NCBI RefSeq assembly: GCF_001544555.2
Contig: NZ_FCOK02000011.1
Span: 62,001 to 126,000, forward strand
From: Caballeronia udeis
GTDB lineage: Bacteria > Pseudomonadota > Gammaproteobacteria > Burkholderiales > Burkholderiaceae
DNA length: 64,000 nt
Direction: 5' to 3'
The notes beneath the pieces were generated by a model. The model was not told the DNA's origin and ran no database searches. It saw only the letters and a list, made by a program, of their open reading frames with translations. Below, one piece after another: positions 10,086 through 18,435 of this stretch (position 1 is the stretch's first letter; each line of letters begins with the position of its first letter). The translations under genes were made by a program, and so were the position numbers.

Positions 10086-10823
10086 TTAGAGAATCGATGC
10101 GATGCTGGTCAGCGGAACCGTCTTGCCAGTCGACAACATGACGCCCGTCGTGCCGTCGGCCTGCTGCACCACGCTCTGCACCTGCGAGGAGGACAGCGCG
10201 GTAGCGGTCGCCGCGGCGCCGTTGATCGTGCCAGCCGCCGAAATGGTGTAGGTGCCGTCGGGCAGCGTGGCGCCGGTCTTGTCCGTGGGCGTCCAGCCCG
10301 AGATTGGCACCGTGCCCGCAGCCTGCGGCCCGAGGTCGATCGTATTCACCACCTGGCCGGCGCTGTTCGTGACGCTCACCGTCATGTCGCCGAGCGCGTT
10401 GGCCGACTGCACGCCGAAGCTGCTGGCCTTGCCGCCGCTCACGGTCATCGTGCTTCCAGGCGCGAGCACGGTTGCACCGATCAGCGAAGCTGCCTGCGCC
10501 GACTGCCCGGCCGACAACTGCGTGGCGAGCGAGCTCAGCGACGTGTTCAACTGGCCGATGCCCGACACCGTGCTGATCTGCGCGAGTTGCGAAGTCATCT
10601 GCGAGCTGTCGGTCGGGTTGGTCGGGTCCTGGTTCTGGAGCTGCGTGACGAGCAGCGTCAGGAAGGTGTTCTGCAGGTCCGCCGGCGACTGCGTGCCGGT
10701 CGCGCTCGAGCTGGACGACGCACTGCCCGACGTGCCGGATGTGCTCGACGTGCCGTTCATGGTGTTCAGCAGCGTCTGCGACATCGTCGCGCCGTTGTTG
10801 CCGATCGTGGTGTTGGTTGTCAC
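10086..10823 (-). CDS. flgD: Hook-capping scaffold protein FlgD
   Basis: FlgD caps the hook while FlgE is added and is not kept in the final organelle. The 245-residue protein has the conserved N-terminal block FLTLLVTQLQNQDPTNPTDS (about residues 52-71) followed by SQLAQISTVSGIGQLN, then the FlgD Ig-like and Tudor-like part with SGWTPTDKTGATLPDGTYT. A Ser-rich stretch near residues 25-45 is a flexible linker. The order flgC-flgD-flgE is canonical. Confidence 0.97.
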   Translation of the reverse strand: MTTNTTIGNNGATMSQTLLNTMNGTSSTSGTSGSASSSSSATGTQSPADLQNTFLTLLVTQLQNQDPTNPTDSSQMTSQLAQISTVSGIGQLNTSLSSLATQLSAGQSAQAASLIGATVLAPGSTMTVSGGKASSFGVQSANALGDMTVSVTNSAGQVVNTIDLGPQAAGTVPISGWTPTDKTGATLPDGTYTISAAGTINGAAATATALSSSQVQSVVQQADGTTGVMLSTGKTVPLTSIASIL

Positions 10824-10833
10824 GGGGTTGTCC

Positions 10834-11259
10834 TCAGGTTCCGATCGTCAGGGTCTTAAGCATCAGCTGCTTGGCGGTATTGAGCGTTTCCACATTCGCC
10901 TGATACGAACGAGACGCCGAAATCATGTTGACCATTTCCTGCACCGGATCGACGTTCGGCAAGGTCACGTAGCCGTCCGGGTTTGCTGCGGGATTGCTTG
11001 GGTCGTAGCTGGTCTTCATCGGCGTCGGGTCGTCAATCACCCCCGTCACCTGCACCCCGCCCACCTGCTGGCCGGACGCCGTGCGCGCGCCGCCGAGCGG
11101 ATCGACGGCGAACACCACCTGCTTCGCCTTGTACGGCTGGCCATCCGGGCCCGTCGTGCTGTCCGCGTTCGCCAGGTTCGAGGCGGTCACGTTCAGGCGC
11201 TGCGCCTGCGCGGACATCGCCGAACCGGCAACGCTGAAGATGTTCATCAGAGGGGGCAT
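10834..11259 (-). CDS. flgC: Flagellar proximal rod protein FlgC
   Basis: FlgC is a proximal rod subunit, 141 residues here. It contains [20 protein letters not shown] at the N-terminus, the block [20 protein letters not shown] and the terminal [19 protein letters not shown]. These are the family landmarks. It lies between flgB and flgD. Confidence 0.97.
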   Translation of the reverse strand: MPPLMNIFSVAGSAMSAQAQRLNVTASNLANADSTTGPDGQPYKAKQVVFAVDPLGGARTASGQQVGGVQVTGVIDDPTPMKTSYDPSNPAANPDGYVTLPNVDPVQEMVNMISASRSYQANVETLNTAKQLMLKTLTIGT

Positions 11260-11283
11260 TGCTTCTCCTCGTTAGCTTGGCTT

Positions 11284-11775
11284 TCAGTTCGACGTGATCG
11301 CGGAAAGCATCGTCTTGATCTGCGACGACACCACCGTCATGCCGGCTTCAAAATGCAGCGCGTTGTCCGCGAACTGGACGCGCTCCGAATCCATGTCGAC
11401 CGTGTTGCCGTCAAGCGCCGGCTGGCTCGGAATCCGGTACGCGAGACGGCCGTAGTCGTCGGTGCTGCCGCCGCTGGCGGTAAGCGTCGTCGTGCCGGAC
11501 ATATGTCCCGCCGATGTCGTCGCGAGCGCCGCGCCAGCCGACACGCTCACCGGCTGCGCCATCTGCAGCGTCGCAGTGCCGGAAGCCGTGGTGTCCGCCG
11601 CCGTGCCGGTCTTTTTCAGCGCGCCCGCGAGGGCGCTGGAGAAATCGACGTCGCGCGCCTTGTAGCCCGGGGTATCGGCGTTCGCAATATTCGACGACAA
11701 CAGTTCCTGCCGGTATGCGCGCACATCCAGCGCTTCACGGCCAAAGGCAAATTCCTGGTCGAGCTTGTCCAGCAT
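11284..11775 (-). CDS. flgB: Flagellar proximal rod protein FlgB
   Basis: FlgB is the first rod subunit gene of the flgB-J operon. The 163-residue protein begins MLDKLDQEFAFGREALDVRA with SSNIANADTPGYKARDVDF, and ends with the helical VQFADNALHFEAGMTVVSSQ. It is a little longer than the usual 130-145 because of an Ala/Thr/Ser-rich central insert (about residues 60-110). The SD-like AGGAGG lies directly upstream of the ATG. Confidence 0.97.
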   Translation of the reverse strand: MLDKLDQEFAFGREALDVRAYRQELLSSNIANADTPGYKARDVDFSSALAGALKKTGTAADTTASGTATLQMAQPVSVSAGAALATTSAGHMSGTTTLTASGGSTDDYGRLAYRIPSQPALDGNTVDMDSERVQFADNALHFEAGMTVVSSQIKTMLSAITSN

Positions 11776-11810
11776 GGCGGTCCTCCTTCAGCTTCAGATC
11801 TGGTCTGCGG

Positions 11811-11870
11811 TGCTTCGCGTGCTTTTGCGTGCTTTTGCGTGCTTTTGCGTGCTTTTGCGTGCTTTTGCGT
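11811..11870. repeat. 10-bp tandem repeat between flgB and flgA
   Basis: Five perfect head-to-tail copies of GCTTTTGCGT occupy 11821-11870, preceded by one degenerate copy at 11811-11820. The array starts 36 bases upstream of the flgB ATG, inside its 5' leader or promoter. The 345-base flgB-flgA interval (11776-12120) holds this array, three AGACGAAT-like words and no other gene that I can support. Confidence 0.95.
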
Positions 11871-11942
11871 GTCTCGTGATCAATGACGCCGGGCAATCAA
11901 GCAAGCGCCGGGACGCCATTGGCTATCGAAGACTTTTGCATG

Positions 11943-12047
11943 AGACGAATCTTAGGAGCGAGACGCAAGATGCAATCAGACGAATAACAGGGAAAGCCGG
12001 CCTCTATTCGACGCTTGCCTTTAGCCGCCGAAATCTAGAATTCGTCT
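11943..12047. promoter_or_regulatory. Three copies of an AGACGAAT word upstream of flgA
   Basis: AGACGAAT occurs directly at 11943-11950 and 11978-11985 and inverted (ATTCGTCT) at 12040-12047, all within 105 bases between the divergent flgB and flgA genes. Repeated short words in a divergent promoter region are compatible with an activator or repressor binding site, but no known consensus is matched, so the regulatory role is inference. Confidence 0.35.
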
Positions 12048-12120
12048 CGTGGGTCAATCTTTTAGGGAATTCACGGACTTTGGACGCGGGGCTTTTCGTT
12101 TTTGGTTTGGGAGAAACACA

Positions 12121-13662
12121 ATGCACAGCTTCACTGCGCCTGCTCGTAAGCCGGCGGTTCATCGCCTGGCCGCGAACGGCCTGGTGAAGGCCCGCGCTCA
12201 CCTGGCTGACCTGGCTCGCCGTGTTGCGCCGCGTGGTCCGGCTGCGCTTTGCCTGCTTGCGTTCGCTTTCATGACGGCCGGTGTGACAACGGCAAGCGCG
12301 CAGGAGAGTGGCGGCGGCGGCACGATCATGATTGCCGGCCCTGCCGAAACCAATCCGGCGGCTGTCGTGGCAATGGCGAAAAACGCCGGGATGACGGTGG
12401 ACGCGAACGCAAGCCAGCCGGCGAGCCCGGCTCAGCCGGTTAAACCCCAACCGGCGCGCCCCTTGGGTTACGCCGCAGCGGCCCATGCAGCCGATGCCGC
12501 CATGCGTGCCGCCGCGCTCGCACTCGATGCCCACGCCGACGCCGCCGATGCGTCCTCCTCTTCCGCCGATACCAGCGGCCTGATCGTGATCCCGGGGCCG
12601 GGTGAATCGAAGACGGCGAAGCCCGTGGCTGCGGCTGCGGCTGTGGCGCCCAGGCTGGCGATGTCGCCGAGCGGGACCGGTGCATCGAACAATGCCCCCG
12701 ATGCCGGCGGAATGATCGAGATCCCCGGGAATGGCGAGCCGAAAGCGCCTGCTACTACTATTAGTAATGCGGCAGCCAATGGCCGGGCTCCGGCCACCGA
12801 TCCCCTTCCCCGCGTTACCACCTCCTCAGGCGACGTAATGCCCGTGGTCGTTGCCACGGACGGCAGCGCGTCGGTCCAGAACATTCCACGCGTGGCCTCG
12901 CGAGGGTTCCAGGCGAGGCCGATCGCCGCGGCGCCTGCCACGCCGGTCGCCGGCATGATGCCCGTTTCGATGCGCTCCCCCGCGCCCATCCGCGCGCCGC
13001 TTCAACCCGCCCCCGCCATGGCCGGTGCGCCCAACCAGCTCACGCAGGACGGCGACTCGGTACGCGCCGCTGCGCTCATCTTCCTGACACAGCAGGCGGC
13101 CGGTTTGCCCGGCAAGGCCGACATCACCGTCACGCCGGTCTTCCCGCGTGGCCTCGCTGCCTGCTCCACGCTCGAGCCGTTCCTGCCGGCGGGTTCACGT
13201 CTCTGGGGCCGCACCACTGTCGGCGTGCGTTGCTCCGGCGACCGGCCGTGGACGCTCTATCTGCAGGCGCGCGTCTCGGTGATGGCGACCTATTACCTCG
13301 CCGCCCGCGCCGTCGCGCCCGGCGAAGTGCTCACTGCCGCCGACCTGATTCCCCGTGACGGGGACCTCACCGCCATGCCGCAAGCCGTTGTCACGGATCC
13401 GTCACAAGCCGTTGGCGCGGTGACGCTGTCGCGGATCGCAGCGGGCCTGCCGCTACGCACCGACATGCTGCGCGGCGCCGGTGCCGTCGTGATCGGCCAG
13501 ACCGTGCGCGTGGTGACCGGCGGCGCAGGCTTCTCGATATCGGCGGAAGGCAGCGTCATGAATAACGCTGCGCCCGGTCAGCAAGTTCGCGTCAAAACTG
13601 CCGGGGGACAGATCATTTCGGGCATTGTGAAAGACGGCTCGACGGTGGAAATCCAGCTTTGA
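12121..13662 (+). CDS. flgA: Flagellar P-ring assembly chaperone FlgA, long form
   Basis: FlgA is the periplasmic chaperone for FlgI P-ring assembly. The start ATG at 12121 follows a GGGAGA ribosome site; an in-frame start 24 codons upstream is less likely. The protein has 513 residues, about twice the E. coli length. A hydrophobic stretch at residues 41-60 ending ASAQ is a signal peptide behind an unusually long n-region. The C-terminal 125 residues carry the SAF/FlgA domain (AARAVAPGEVLTAADL). Between them is a 330-residue Ala/Pro-rich region with three copies of a (T/L/M)I-x-IxGxxE motif at residues 68-76, 154-162 and 198-206. It is divergent from flgB and upstream of flgM. Confidence 0.93.
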   Translation: MHSFTAPARKPAVHRLAANGLVKARAHLADLARRVAPRGPAALCLLAFAFMTAGVTTASAQESGGGGTIMIAGPAETNPAAVVAMAKNAGMTVDANASQPASPAQPVKPQPARPLGYAAAAHAADAAMRAAALALDAHADAADASSSSADTSGLIVIPGPGESKTAKPVAAAAAVAPRLAMSPSGTGASNNAPDAGGMIEIPGNGEPKAPATTISNAAANGRAPATDPLPRVTTSSGDVMPVVVATDGSASVQNIPRVASRGFQARPIAAAPATPVAGMMPVSMRSPAPIRAPLQPAPAMAGAPNQLTQDGDSVRAAALIFLTQQAAGLPGKADITVTPVFPRGLAACSTLEPFLPAGSRLWGRTTVGVRCSGDRPWTLYLQARVSVMATYYLAARAVAPGEVLTAADLIPRDGDLTAMPQAVVTDPSQAVGAVTLSRIAAGLPLRTDMLRGAGAVVIGQTVRVVTGGAGFSISAEGSVMNNAAPGQQVRVKTAGGQIISGIVKDGSTVEIQL

Positions 13663-13722
13663 AGAATGGTCCGCAGTTGCCCTATGTGGGTTATCCCTCA
13701 CTTGTTTCAATTTGTTGCAATT

Positions 13723-13746
13723 CCTTATCGGGCTTATCCGATAAGG
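13723..13746. promoter_or_regulatory. Perfect 9-bp inverted repeat between flgA and flgM
   Basis: CCTTATCGG and CCGATAAGG flank a 6-base loop. No T-run follows, so this is not a classical intrinsic terminator. It lies 51 bases before the flgM sigma-28 promoter and contains CCGATAA, a core of the sigma-28 -10 element. It could be an operator or an RNA hairpin. Confidence 0.5.
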
Positions 13747-13796
13747 CTGAGCGGGAGATAGAGCGGACTGGCACGTGGTCCGGGCGGCGGGAAGGT

Positions 13797-13824
13797 TAAA
13801 GTTTTTGCGTCGGTCCGCCGATAA
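13797..13824 (+). promoter_or_regulatory. Sigma-28 (FliA) promoter of flgM
   Basis: TAAAGTTT at 13797-13804 and GCCGATAA at 13817-13824 are both perfect matches to the FliA consensus half-sites, with a 12-base spacer instead of 11. The flgM GTG start follows 29 bases later. This gives flgM a class 3 promoter besides any read-through from flgA, as in enterobacteria. Confidence 0.85.
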
Positions 13825-13852
13825 AGGAATCACATCGTCAGGGAAGACCATC

Positions 13853-14182
13853 GTGAAAATCGATTCCAGCAACACCAGCCAGATCGCAGCTTTGCAGGAA
13901 GCTGCACAACAACGTACGGCGCAAGCCGACGCGCAAGCCACCAGCACGACCGGCGGCACCACGACCAGCAGCGGCTCGAATTCGACCGTGAGCTTGTCGG
14001 CGTTGTCGACGGATTTGCGTACATCGGGCTCGTCGTCCGACATCGATACGGCGAAAGTCGCGTCGATCAAGGCCTCGCTGAACGACGGCAGCTACAAGGT
14101 CGATTCGGGCAAGGTTGCCGACGGCATGCTGAGCAGCGCGCGTGAACTGATGCAAACGAACACCCCGCCGGCCGGCGGCTGA
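13853..14182 (+). CDS. flgM: Anti-sigma-28 factor FlgM
   Basis: FlgM binds and holds FliA inactive until the hook is complete and FlgM is exported. I choose GTG 13853 because it gives the family N-terminus (M)KIDSSNTSQIA and has GGGAAGA just upstream; a longer frame reaching 13775 would read through the sigma-28 promoter. The 109-residue protein has a Thr/Ser-rich centre and the sigma-binding C-terminal half TAKVASIKASLNDGSYKVDS. The downstream interval 14183-14343 holds a GCATCG/CGATGC hairpin (14256-14273) followed within 15 bases by seven T, a possible terminator. Confidence 0.95.
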   Translation: MKIDSSNTSQIAALQEAAQQRTAQADAQATSTTGGTTTSSGSNSTVSLSALSTDLRTSGSSSDIDTAKVASIKASLNDGSYKVDSGKVADGMLSSARELMQTNTPPAGG

Positions 14183-14343
14183 GCATAGCGGCTACGTGTT
14201 GCAGGCAACGCCCAGAGCGAGCCCGCGGCACATGGACAATAAGCTTCAGATAAACGCATCGTTTCCACGATGCAGCGCCGGGCGGCTTTTTTTGACCTTG
14301 GCACCGCCATGAATGCGGTGCCGGAGTTTTTAGCGAGTCGCCC

Positions 14344-14787
14344 ATGAAAGACGCCCTGCTTGCCACTGTTATCGACGAAACCGCTGCTGTCCACGCGTTC
14401 GAGTCGCTGCTTGCCCACGAAGAGAAAGCGCTCATTGCGGCCTCGCCGCTCGATACGCTGCCTTCGATCATCGAAAAGAAAACCGCCTTGACCGAGCAGA
14501 TTGCCGCGCTGGAACGCCGGCGTGACGAGCAGCTCGGCGCGCTCGGGCTGCCGAAGGGTTTTGTCGGCATGGAGCAAGCCGTTACCGGCCATGAAGCGTT
14601 GACCTCGCACTGGCGGGAATTGCTCGCGGCGGCGGGACGCGCGCGGCGTGGCAACAACACGATCGGCGTGCTGATCCGCTCGCGCATGGAGTACACCCGC
14701 AACGCGCTTGCCGCGCTGACGCTGGCTCCGCCCAAGTCGTCGTTCTATGGTCCCGATGGCCGCGTGCCCGGGATCTACGGGGTGTAG
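14344..14787 (+). CDS. flgN: Flagellar export chaperone FlgN
   Basis: FlgN is the cytoplasmic export chaperone for the junction proteins FlgK and FlgL. The 147-residue, mostly helical protein follows flgM as usual. It shows the FlgN pattern: an N-terminal helix FESLLAHEEKALI, then LPSIIEKKTALTEQIAALE and a C-terminal region GVLIRSRMEYTRNALAAL. No motif is diagnostic, but position, length and helical pattern agree. Confidence 0.9.
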   Translation: MKDALLATVIDETAAVHAFESLLAHEEKALIAASPLDTLPSIIEKKTALTEQIAALERRRDEQLGALGLPKGFVGMEQAVTGHEALTSHWRELLAAAGRARRGNNTIGVLIRSRMEYTRNALAALTLAPPKSSFYGPDGRVPGIYGV

Positions 14788-14812
14788 GGTCATCGATTCA
14801 ATGCACTGCAAC

Positions 14813-14848
14813 ACGCGCCGCTTCTCTCCGGGGACCGGCGCGTTTTTC
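14813..14848 (+). terminator. Intrinsic terminator after flgN
   Basis: A perfect 8-bp stem ACGCGCCG / CGGCGCGT (14813-14820 and 14836-14843) with a 15-base loop is followed by a T-run (14843-14847). It lies 25 bases after the flgN stop and closes flgAMN before the flhB promoter. Confidence 0.85.
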
Positions 14849-14913
14849 ATGACGCCTTGCCTCATGCCTTCGCGCCATGTCTTCGCCGCATGCCGGTCGC
14901 GCCGGTTCCATCG

Positions 14914-14977
14914 CCCGAATTGCCCCCGTTTGTCCGCCCTGATCAAGCGATGGCCGCTTGCTGCTTTTCGCAATAAT
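14914..14977 (+). promoter_or_regulatory. flhBA promoter, shared with flhF
   Basis: This 64-base segment aligns without gaps to 26227-26290 upstream of flhF, with about 40 identities grouped in blocks: CCCGAATT at the left end, CCCC, TTT, ATCA, CGATGG, and GCAATAAT at the right end. AATAAT (14972-14977) looks like a sigma-70 -10 box; 17 bases upstream there is no good -35 (GATGGC), as expected for an activator-dependent promoter. In flagellated proteobacteria such class 2 promoters are activated by FlhDC. The flhB start follows at 15041. Confidence 0.7.
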
Positions 14978-15040
14978 CGCTCCACTGGATCAACACGTTA
15001 ACGGCTTCGTCGAAGCCCGGCGAGACTGGAGTGCAGCGAA

Positions 15041-16279
15041 GTGGCAGAAGAGAGCGACGTCGAAAAGACCGAATCAGCCACTCCCAAGCGCATTGAAAAG
15101 GCGCGGGAGGAAGGTCAGGTCGCGCGCTCGCGGGAACTCACGTCGTTCGCGCTGCTGGCGGCGGGGTTCTTCGGCATCTGGGGCCTGTCCGGTCCTCTCA
15201 GCCAGCACATGCAGGCCATCTTGCGCGGCGCGTTCACGTTCAATCACAAGACCGTCCTCGACACCAACCAGATGCTGATCGGCGCAACCGCCGCCGGCAA
15301 GGAAGGTTTCATGGCCCTGGCTCCGGTGCTCGCGCTGACGGGCCTGGCCGCGCTTGGCGCGCCCCTGGCGCTCGGCGGCTGGCTGCTCAGCACCAAAGCC
15401 ATGGCGCCCAATTTCAGCCGGCTGAACCCGATCAGCGGACTCGGCAAGATCTTCTCGTCGCAAGGACCGATTGCGCTCGGCATGTCGATCCTGAAGACCC
15501 TGGTGGTCGGCGGACTCGCCGGCTGGGCGATGTGGACCCGCAAGGACGAAGTGCTCGGCCTCGTCACCAAACCGCTGGACCTCGCACTCGCCGACACCAT
15601 GCATCTGCTCGTGGTGTGCTGCGGCATGGCGATCGCCGGACTGTTCCTCGTTGCCGCAGTCGATGTCCCTTACCAGCTCTGGACGCACGCGAAGAAGCTG
15701 CGCATGAGCAAGGAAGAAGTGAAGCGCGAGCATCGTGAAAGCGATGGCGACCCGGCGGTCAAGGCCCGCATTCGCGCGCAGCAACGTGCCGCTGCGCGCC
15801 GCCGGATGATGACCGCGGTGCCCACCGCCGACGTGATCGTCACCAACCCGACCCACTTCGCCGTCGCGCTGAAATATGCCGATGGCCAGATGCGCGCGCC
15901 GAAGGTCGTCGCGAAAGGCGTGAACCTCGTGGCCACGCGCATTCGTGAAATGGCGATCGAACACAACGTGCCGCTGCTCGAAGCACCGCCGCTTGCCCGG
16001 GCGCTGTATCACAACGTCGAGATCGACCGCGAGATTCCGGGTGCGCTGTACGGCGCCGTCGCGCAAGTGCTGGCGTGGGTATACCAGTTGCGCAAGTTCA
16101 AGGAAGACGGCGGCACGAAGCCGGACAAACCCGAGAATCTCGAGGTTCCTCCCGAACTCGACAAAGGCGGCGTTCCCGAATCAGAAGCCGACCAGGAAGC
16201 CGCCGAAGCATTCGCGGCAGACGCCGCAGCTAATGGCCCAAACGGCCCGAATGACCCGATGAAAGGAAGCAGAGCATGA
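15041..16279 (+). CDS. flhB: Flagellar export switch protein FlhB
   Basis: FlhB is the inner-membrane export gate component that changes substrate specificity from rod/hook to filament proteins. GTG at 15041 gives the family start MAEESDVEKTESATPKRIEK. Four membrane segments follow, then the cytoplasmic domain with the autocleavage motif NPTH (in VIVTNPTHFAVALKY, near residue 268). The 412-residue length includes a C-terminal acidic tail rich in Glu, Pro and Asp. The stop overlaps the flhA start (ATGA). Confidence 0.97.
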   Translation: MAEESDVEKTESATPKRIEKAREEGQVARSRELTSFALLAAGFFGIWGLSGPLSQHMQAILRGAFTFNHKTVLDTNQMLIGATAAGKEGFMALAPVLALTGLAALGAPLALGGWLLSTKAMAPNFSRLNPISGLGKIFSSQGPIALGMSILKTLVVGGLAGWAMWTRKDEVLGLVTKPLDLALADTMHLLVVCCGMAIAGLFLVAAVDVPYQLWTHAKKLRMSKEEVKREHRESDGDPAVKARIRAQQRAAARRRMMTAVPTADVIVTNPTHFAVALKYADGQMRAPKVVAKGVNLVATRIREMAIEHNVPLLEAPPLARALYHNVEIDREIPGALYGAVAQVLAWVYQLRKFKEDGGTKPDKPENLEVPPELDKGGVPESEADQEAAEAFAADAAANGPNGPNDPMKGSRA

Positions 16280-18378
16280 ACGCGCGCGCCGGATTTTTCT
16301 CGAAGCGCCCTGACGCATTGGGATCGCAGAACTTGCGGGCCTTAGCCGGCCCGGTGCTGATCTGCATGATCCTCGGCATGATGATCCTGCCGTTGCCGGC
16401 CTTTTTGCTCGACTTGCTGTTCACGTTCAACATCGCGCTGTCGGTGATGGTGCTGCTGGTCAGCATGTACACGCAAAAGCCGCTCGACTTTGCTGCATTC
16501 CCGAGCGTGCTGCTGTTCTCCACGCTGCTGCGTTTGTCGCTGAACGTGGCGTCCACGCGGATCGTGCTGCTCGAAGGCCATACCGGTCCCGATGCCGCCG
16601 GCCAGGTGATCGAATCGTTTGGCCACTTCCTGGTGGGCGGGAATTTCGCGGTCGGTATTGTCGTGTTCGTGATCCTGATGATCATCAACTTCATGGTGAT
16701 CACGAAGGGCGCGGGGCGGATTGCCGAAGTGGGCGCACGCTTCACCCTGGACGCCATGCCGGGTAAGCAGATGGCCATTGATGCCGACTTGAATGCCGGC
16801 CTCATCAACGAAGACCAGGCGCGCAAGCGCCGTTTGCAAGTCGCGCAGGAAGCCGAGTTCTACGGTTCCATGGATGGTGCGAGCAAGTTCGTGCGCGGCG
16901 ATGCGATCGCGGGCTTGATGATCATGATCATCAATATCGTGGGCGGCTTGATTGTCGGGATGGTCCAGCACGACATGGACTTCGCGCACGCGGCCACGAA
17001 CTACACGCTGCTGACCATTGGCGATGGCCTCGTCGCGCAGATCCCCTCGCTGATCATTTCGACGGCGGCGGGCGTGATCGTGTCGCGGGTGGCGACTGAA
17101 GAAGACATTGGCACGCAGTTGACGGGGCAGCTGTTCAACAACCCGCGCGTGTTGATGATTACCGGCGTGATCATCGGGATCATGGGCCTGATTCCCGGCA
17201 TGCCGCATTTCGCGTTCTTGCTGCTGGGCGGCGGTCTGGTGTATGCCGCGCGTTCGATGAACCAGCGCATCCAGGCAAAGAAGAAAACGTCGCTGGTAAC
17301 GGATGTCGTGCCTGCCGCCGCTGCACCGCTCGAAAACACGGAAGCGAGCTGGGACGACGTCGCGATGATCGATCCGCTCGGGCTCGAAGTGGGGTATCGG
17401 CTGATACCGCTGGTCGACCGGAACGCGGATGGCGAGTTGTTGAAACGGATCAAGGGTATCCGCAAGAAGTTCGCGCAGGAAATCGGCTTCCTGCCGCCGG
17501 TGATCCATATCCGCGACAACCTGGAGTTGCGTCCGAATGGTTACCGCATTGCGCTGAAGGGCGTGGAAGTGGGCGTAGGCGAAGCATTCCCGGGTCAGTG
17601 GCTCGCGATCAACCCGGGTCAGGTTTCGGCAACGTTGCCGGGGAATCCGACGCAAGATCCGGCATTTGGTTTGCCGGCGGTGTGGATCGATACGAACTTG
17701 CGTGAGCAGGCGCAGGTGTATGGCTACACCGTGGTCGATGCCAGCACGGTCGTGGCCACCCACCTCAACCATCTGGTCGTGACGCACGCCGCGGAATTGC
17801 TGGGCCGTCAGGAAGTGCAGGCGTTGCTGGAGCGTATAGGCAAGGACACGCCTTCGTTGACCGACGATCTGGTGCCGAAGACGCTGGCGCTGACGACCTT
17901 GCAGAAGGTGCTGCAGAACTTGCTGGACGAAGGCGTTCCTATCCGCGATATGCGCACGATCCTGGACGCATTGCAGGAACATGCGCCGAAGGTATCCGAC
18001 GCGTACGACCTGACTGCCGCGGTGCGTCTGGCGCTGGGCCGCGCGATCACACAGCAGTGGTATCCGGGCAGCGGCGAGTTGCAGGTGATGGGACTCGACC
18101 CGGCGCTGGAGCGCGTGCTGTCGCAGGCGTTGGCGACGGGGGCGAATCCGGGACTGGAACCGGGCCTGGCGCAGACGTTGTTGAACTCGACGCAAAACGC
18201 GATTCTGCGCCAGCAGAACATGGGGCTGCCGCCGGTGCTTCTGGTGCAGCATTCGCTGCGCGCCATGCTTGCTCGTTTCCTGAGAAGAAGCCTGCCGCAG
18301 TTGAAGGTGCTGTCGTATGCGGAAGTGCCGGATACCAGGAACATCAAGGTGATGAACCTGATCGGGCCGCAGGGGTAA
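16276..18378 (+). CDS. flhA: Flagellar export gate protein FlhA
   Basis: FlhA forms the nonameric export gate ring and the cytoplasmic docking platform for chaperone-substrate complexes. The 700-residue protein has about eight N-terminal membrane segments and the conserved block DAMPGKQMAIDADLNAGLIN between them, then the soluble domain (from about residue 350) ending in the FlhA C-terminal signature. It overlaps flhB by 4 bases, so translation is coupled. Confidence 0.98.
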   Translation: MNARAGFFSKRPDALGSQNLRALAGPVLICMILGMMILPLPAFLLDLLFTFNIALSVMVLLVSMYTQKPLDFAAFPSVLLFSTLLRLSLNVASTRIVLLEGHTGPDAAGQVIESFGHFLVGGNFAVGIVVFVILMIINFMVITKGAGRIAEVGARFTLDAMPGKQMAIDADLNAGLINEDQARKRRLQVAQEAEFYGSMDGASKFVRGDAIAGLMIMIINIVGGLIVGMVQHDMDFAHAATNYTLLTIGDGLVAQIPSLIISTAAGVIVSRVATEEDIGTQLTGQLFNNPRVLMITGVIIGIMGLIPGMPHFAFLLLGGGLVYAARSMNQRIQAKKKTSLVTDVVPAAAAPLENTEASWDDVAMIDPLGLEVGYRLIPLVDRNADGELLKRIKGIRKKFAQEIGFLPPVIHIRDNLELRPNGYRIALKGVEVGVGEAFPGQWLAINPGQVSATLPGNPTQDPAFGLPAVWIDTNLREQAQVYGYTVVDASTVVATHLNHLVVTHAAELLGRQEVQALLERIGKDTPSLTDDLVPKTLALTTLQKVLQNLLDEGVPIRDMRTILDALQEHAPKVSDAYDLTAAVRLALGRAITQQWYPGSGELQVMGLDPALERVLSQALATGANPGLEPGLAQTLLNSTQNAILRQQNMGLPPVLLVQHSLRAMLARFLRRSLPQLKVLSYAEVPDTRNIKVMNLIGPQG

Positions 18379-18380
18379 AA

Positions 18381-18405
18381 CGTCCGCCGCATCGCGTGGC
18401 GGACG
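18381..18405 (+). terminator. Hairpin after flhA
   Basis: CGTCCGCC (18381-18388) and GGCGGACG (18398-18405) form a perfect 8-bp stem with a 9-base loop, 2 bases after the flhA stop. No T-run follows, so it may slow read-through or protect the 3' end, not act as a classical terminator. It sits in a convergent gap with the permease gene. Confidence 0.55.
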
Positions 18406-18435
18406 GATGTTAATGAGCCGGTTAAAGGTCGGTTG

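Noticed and set aside
11811-11870. The tandem repeats as a CRISPR array
   Set aside because: Units are 10 bp and directly adjacent, with no spacers and no cas genes nearby.
14256-14294. A firm intrinsic terminator after flgM
   Set aside because: The hairpin is separated from the T-run by about 13 bases, and flgN is expected to be co-expressed; mentioned only as a possibility in the flgM entry.
16342-18252. A 636-codon minus-strand frame opposite flhA
   Set aside because: Composition (His, Arg, Gln rich) is typical of the antisense of a high-GC gene; flhA is certain.
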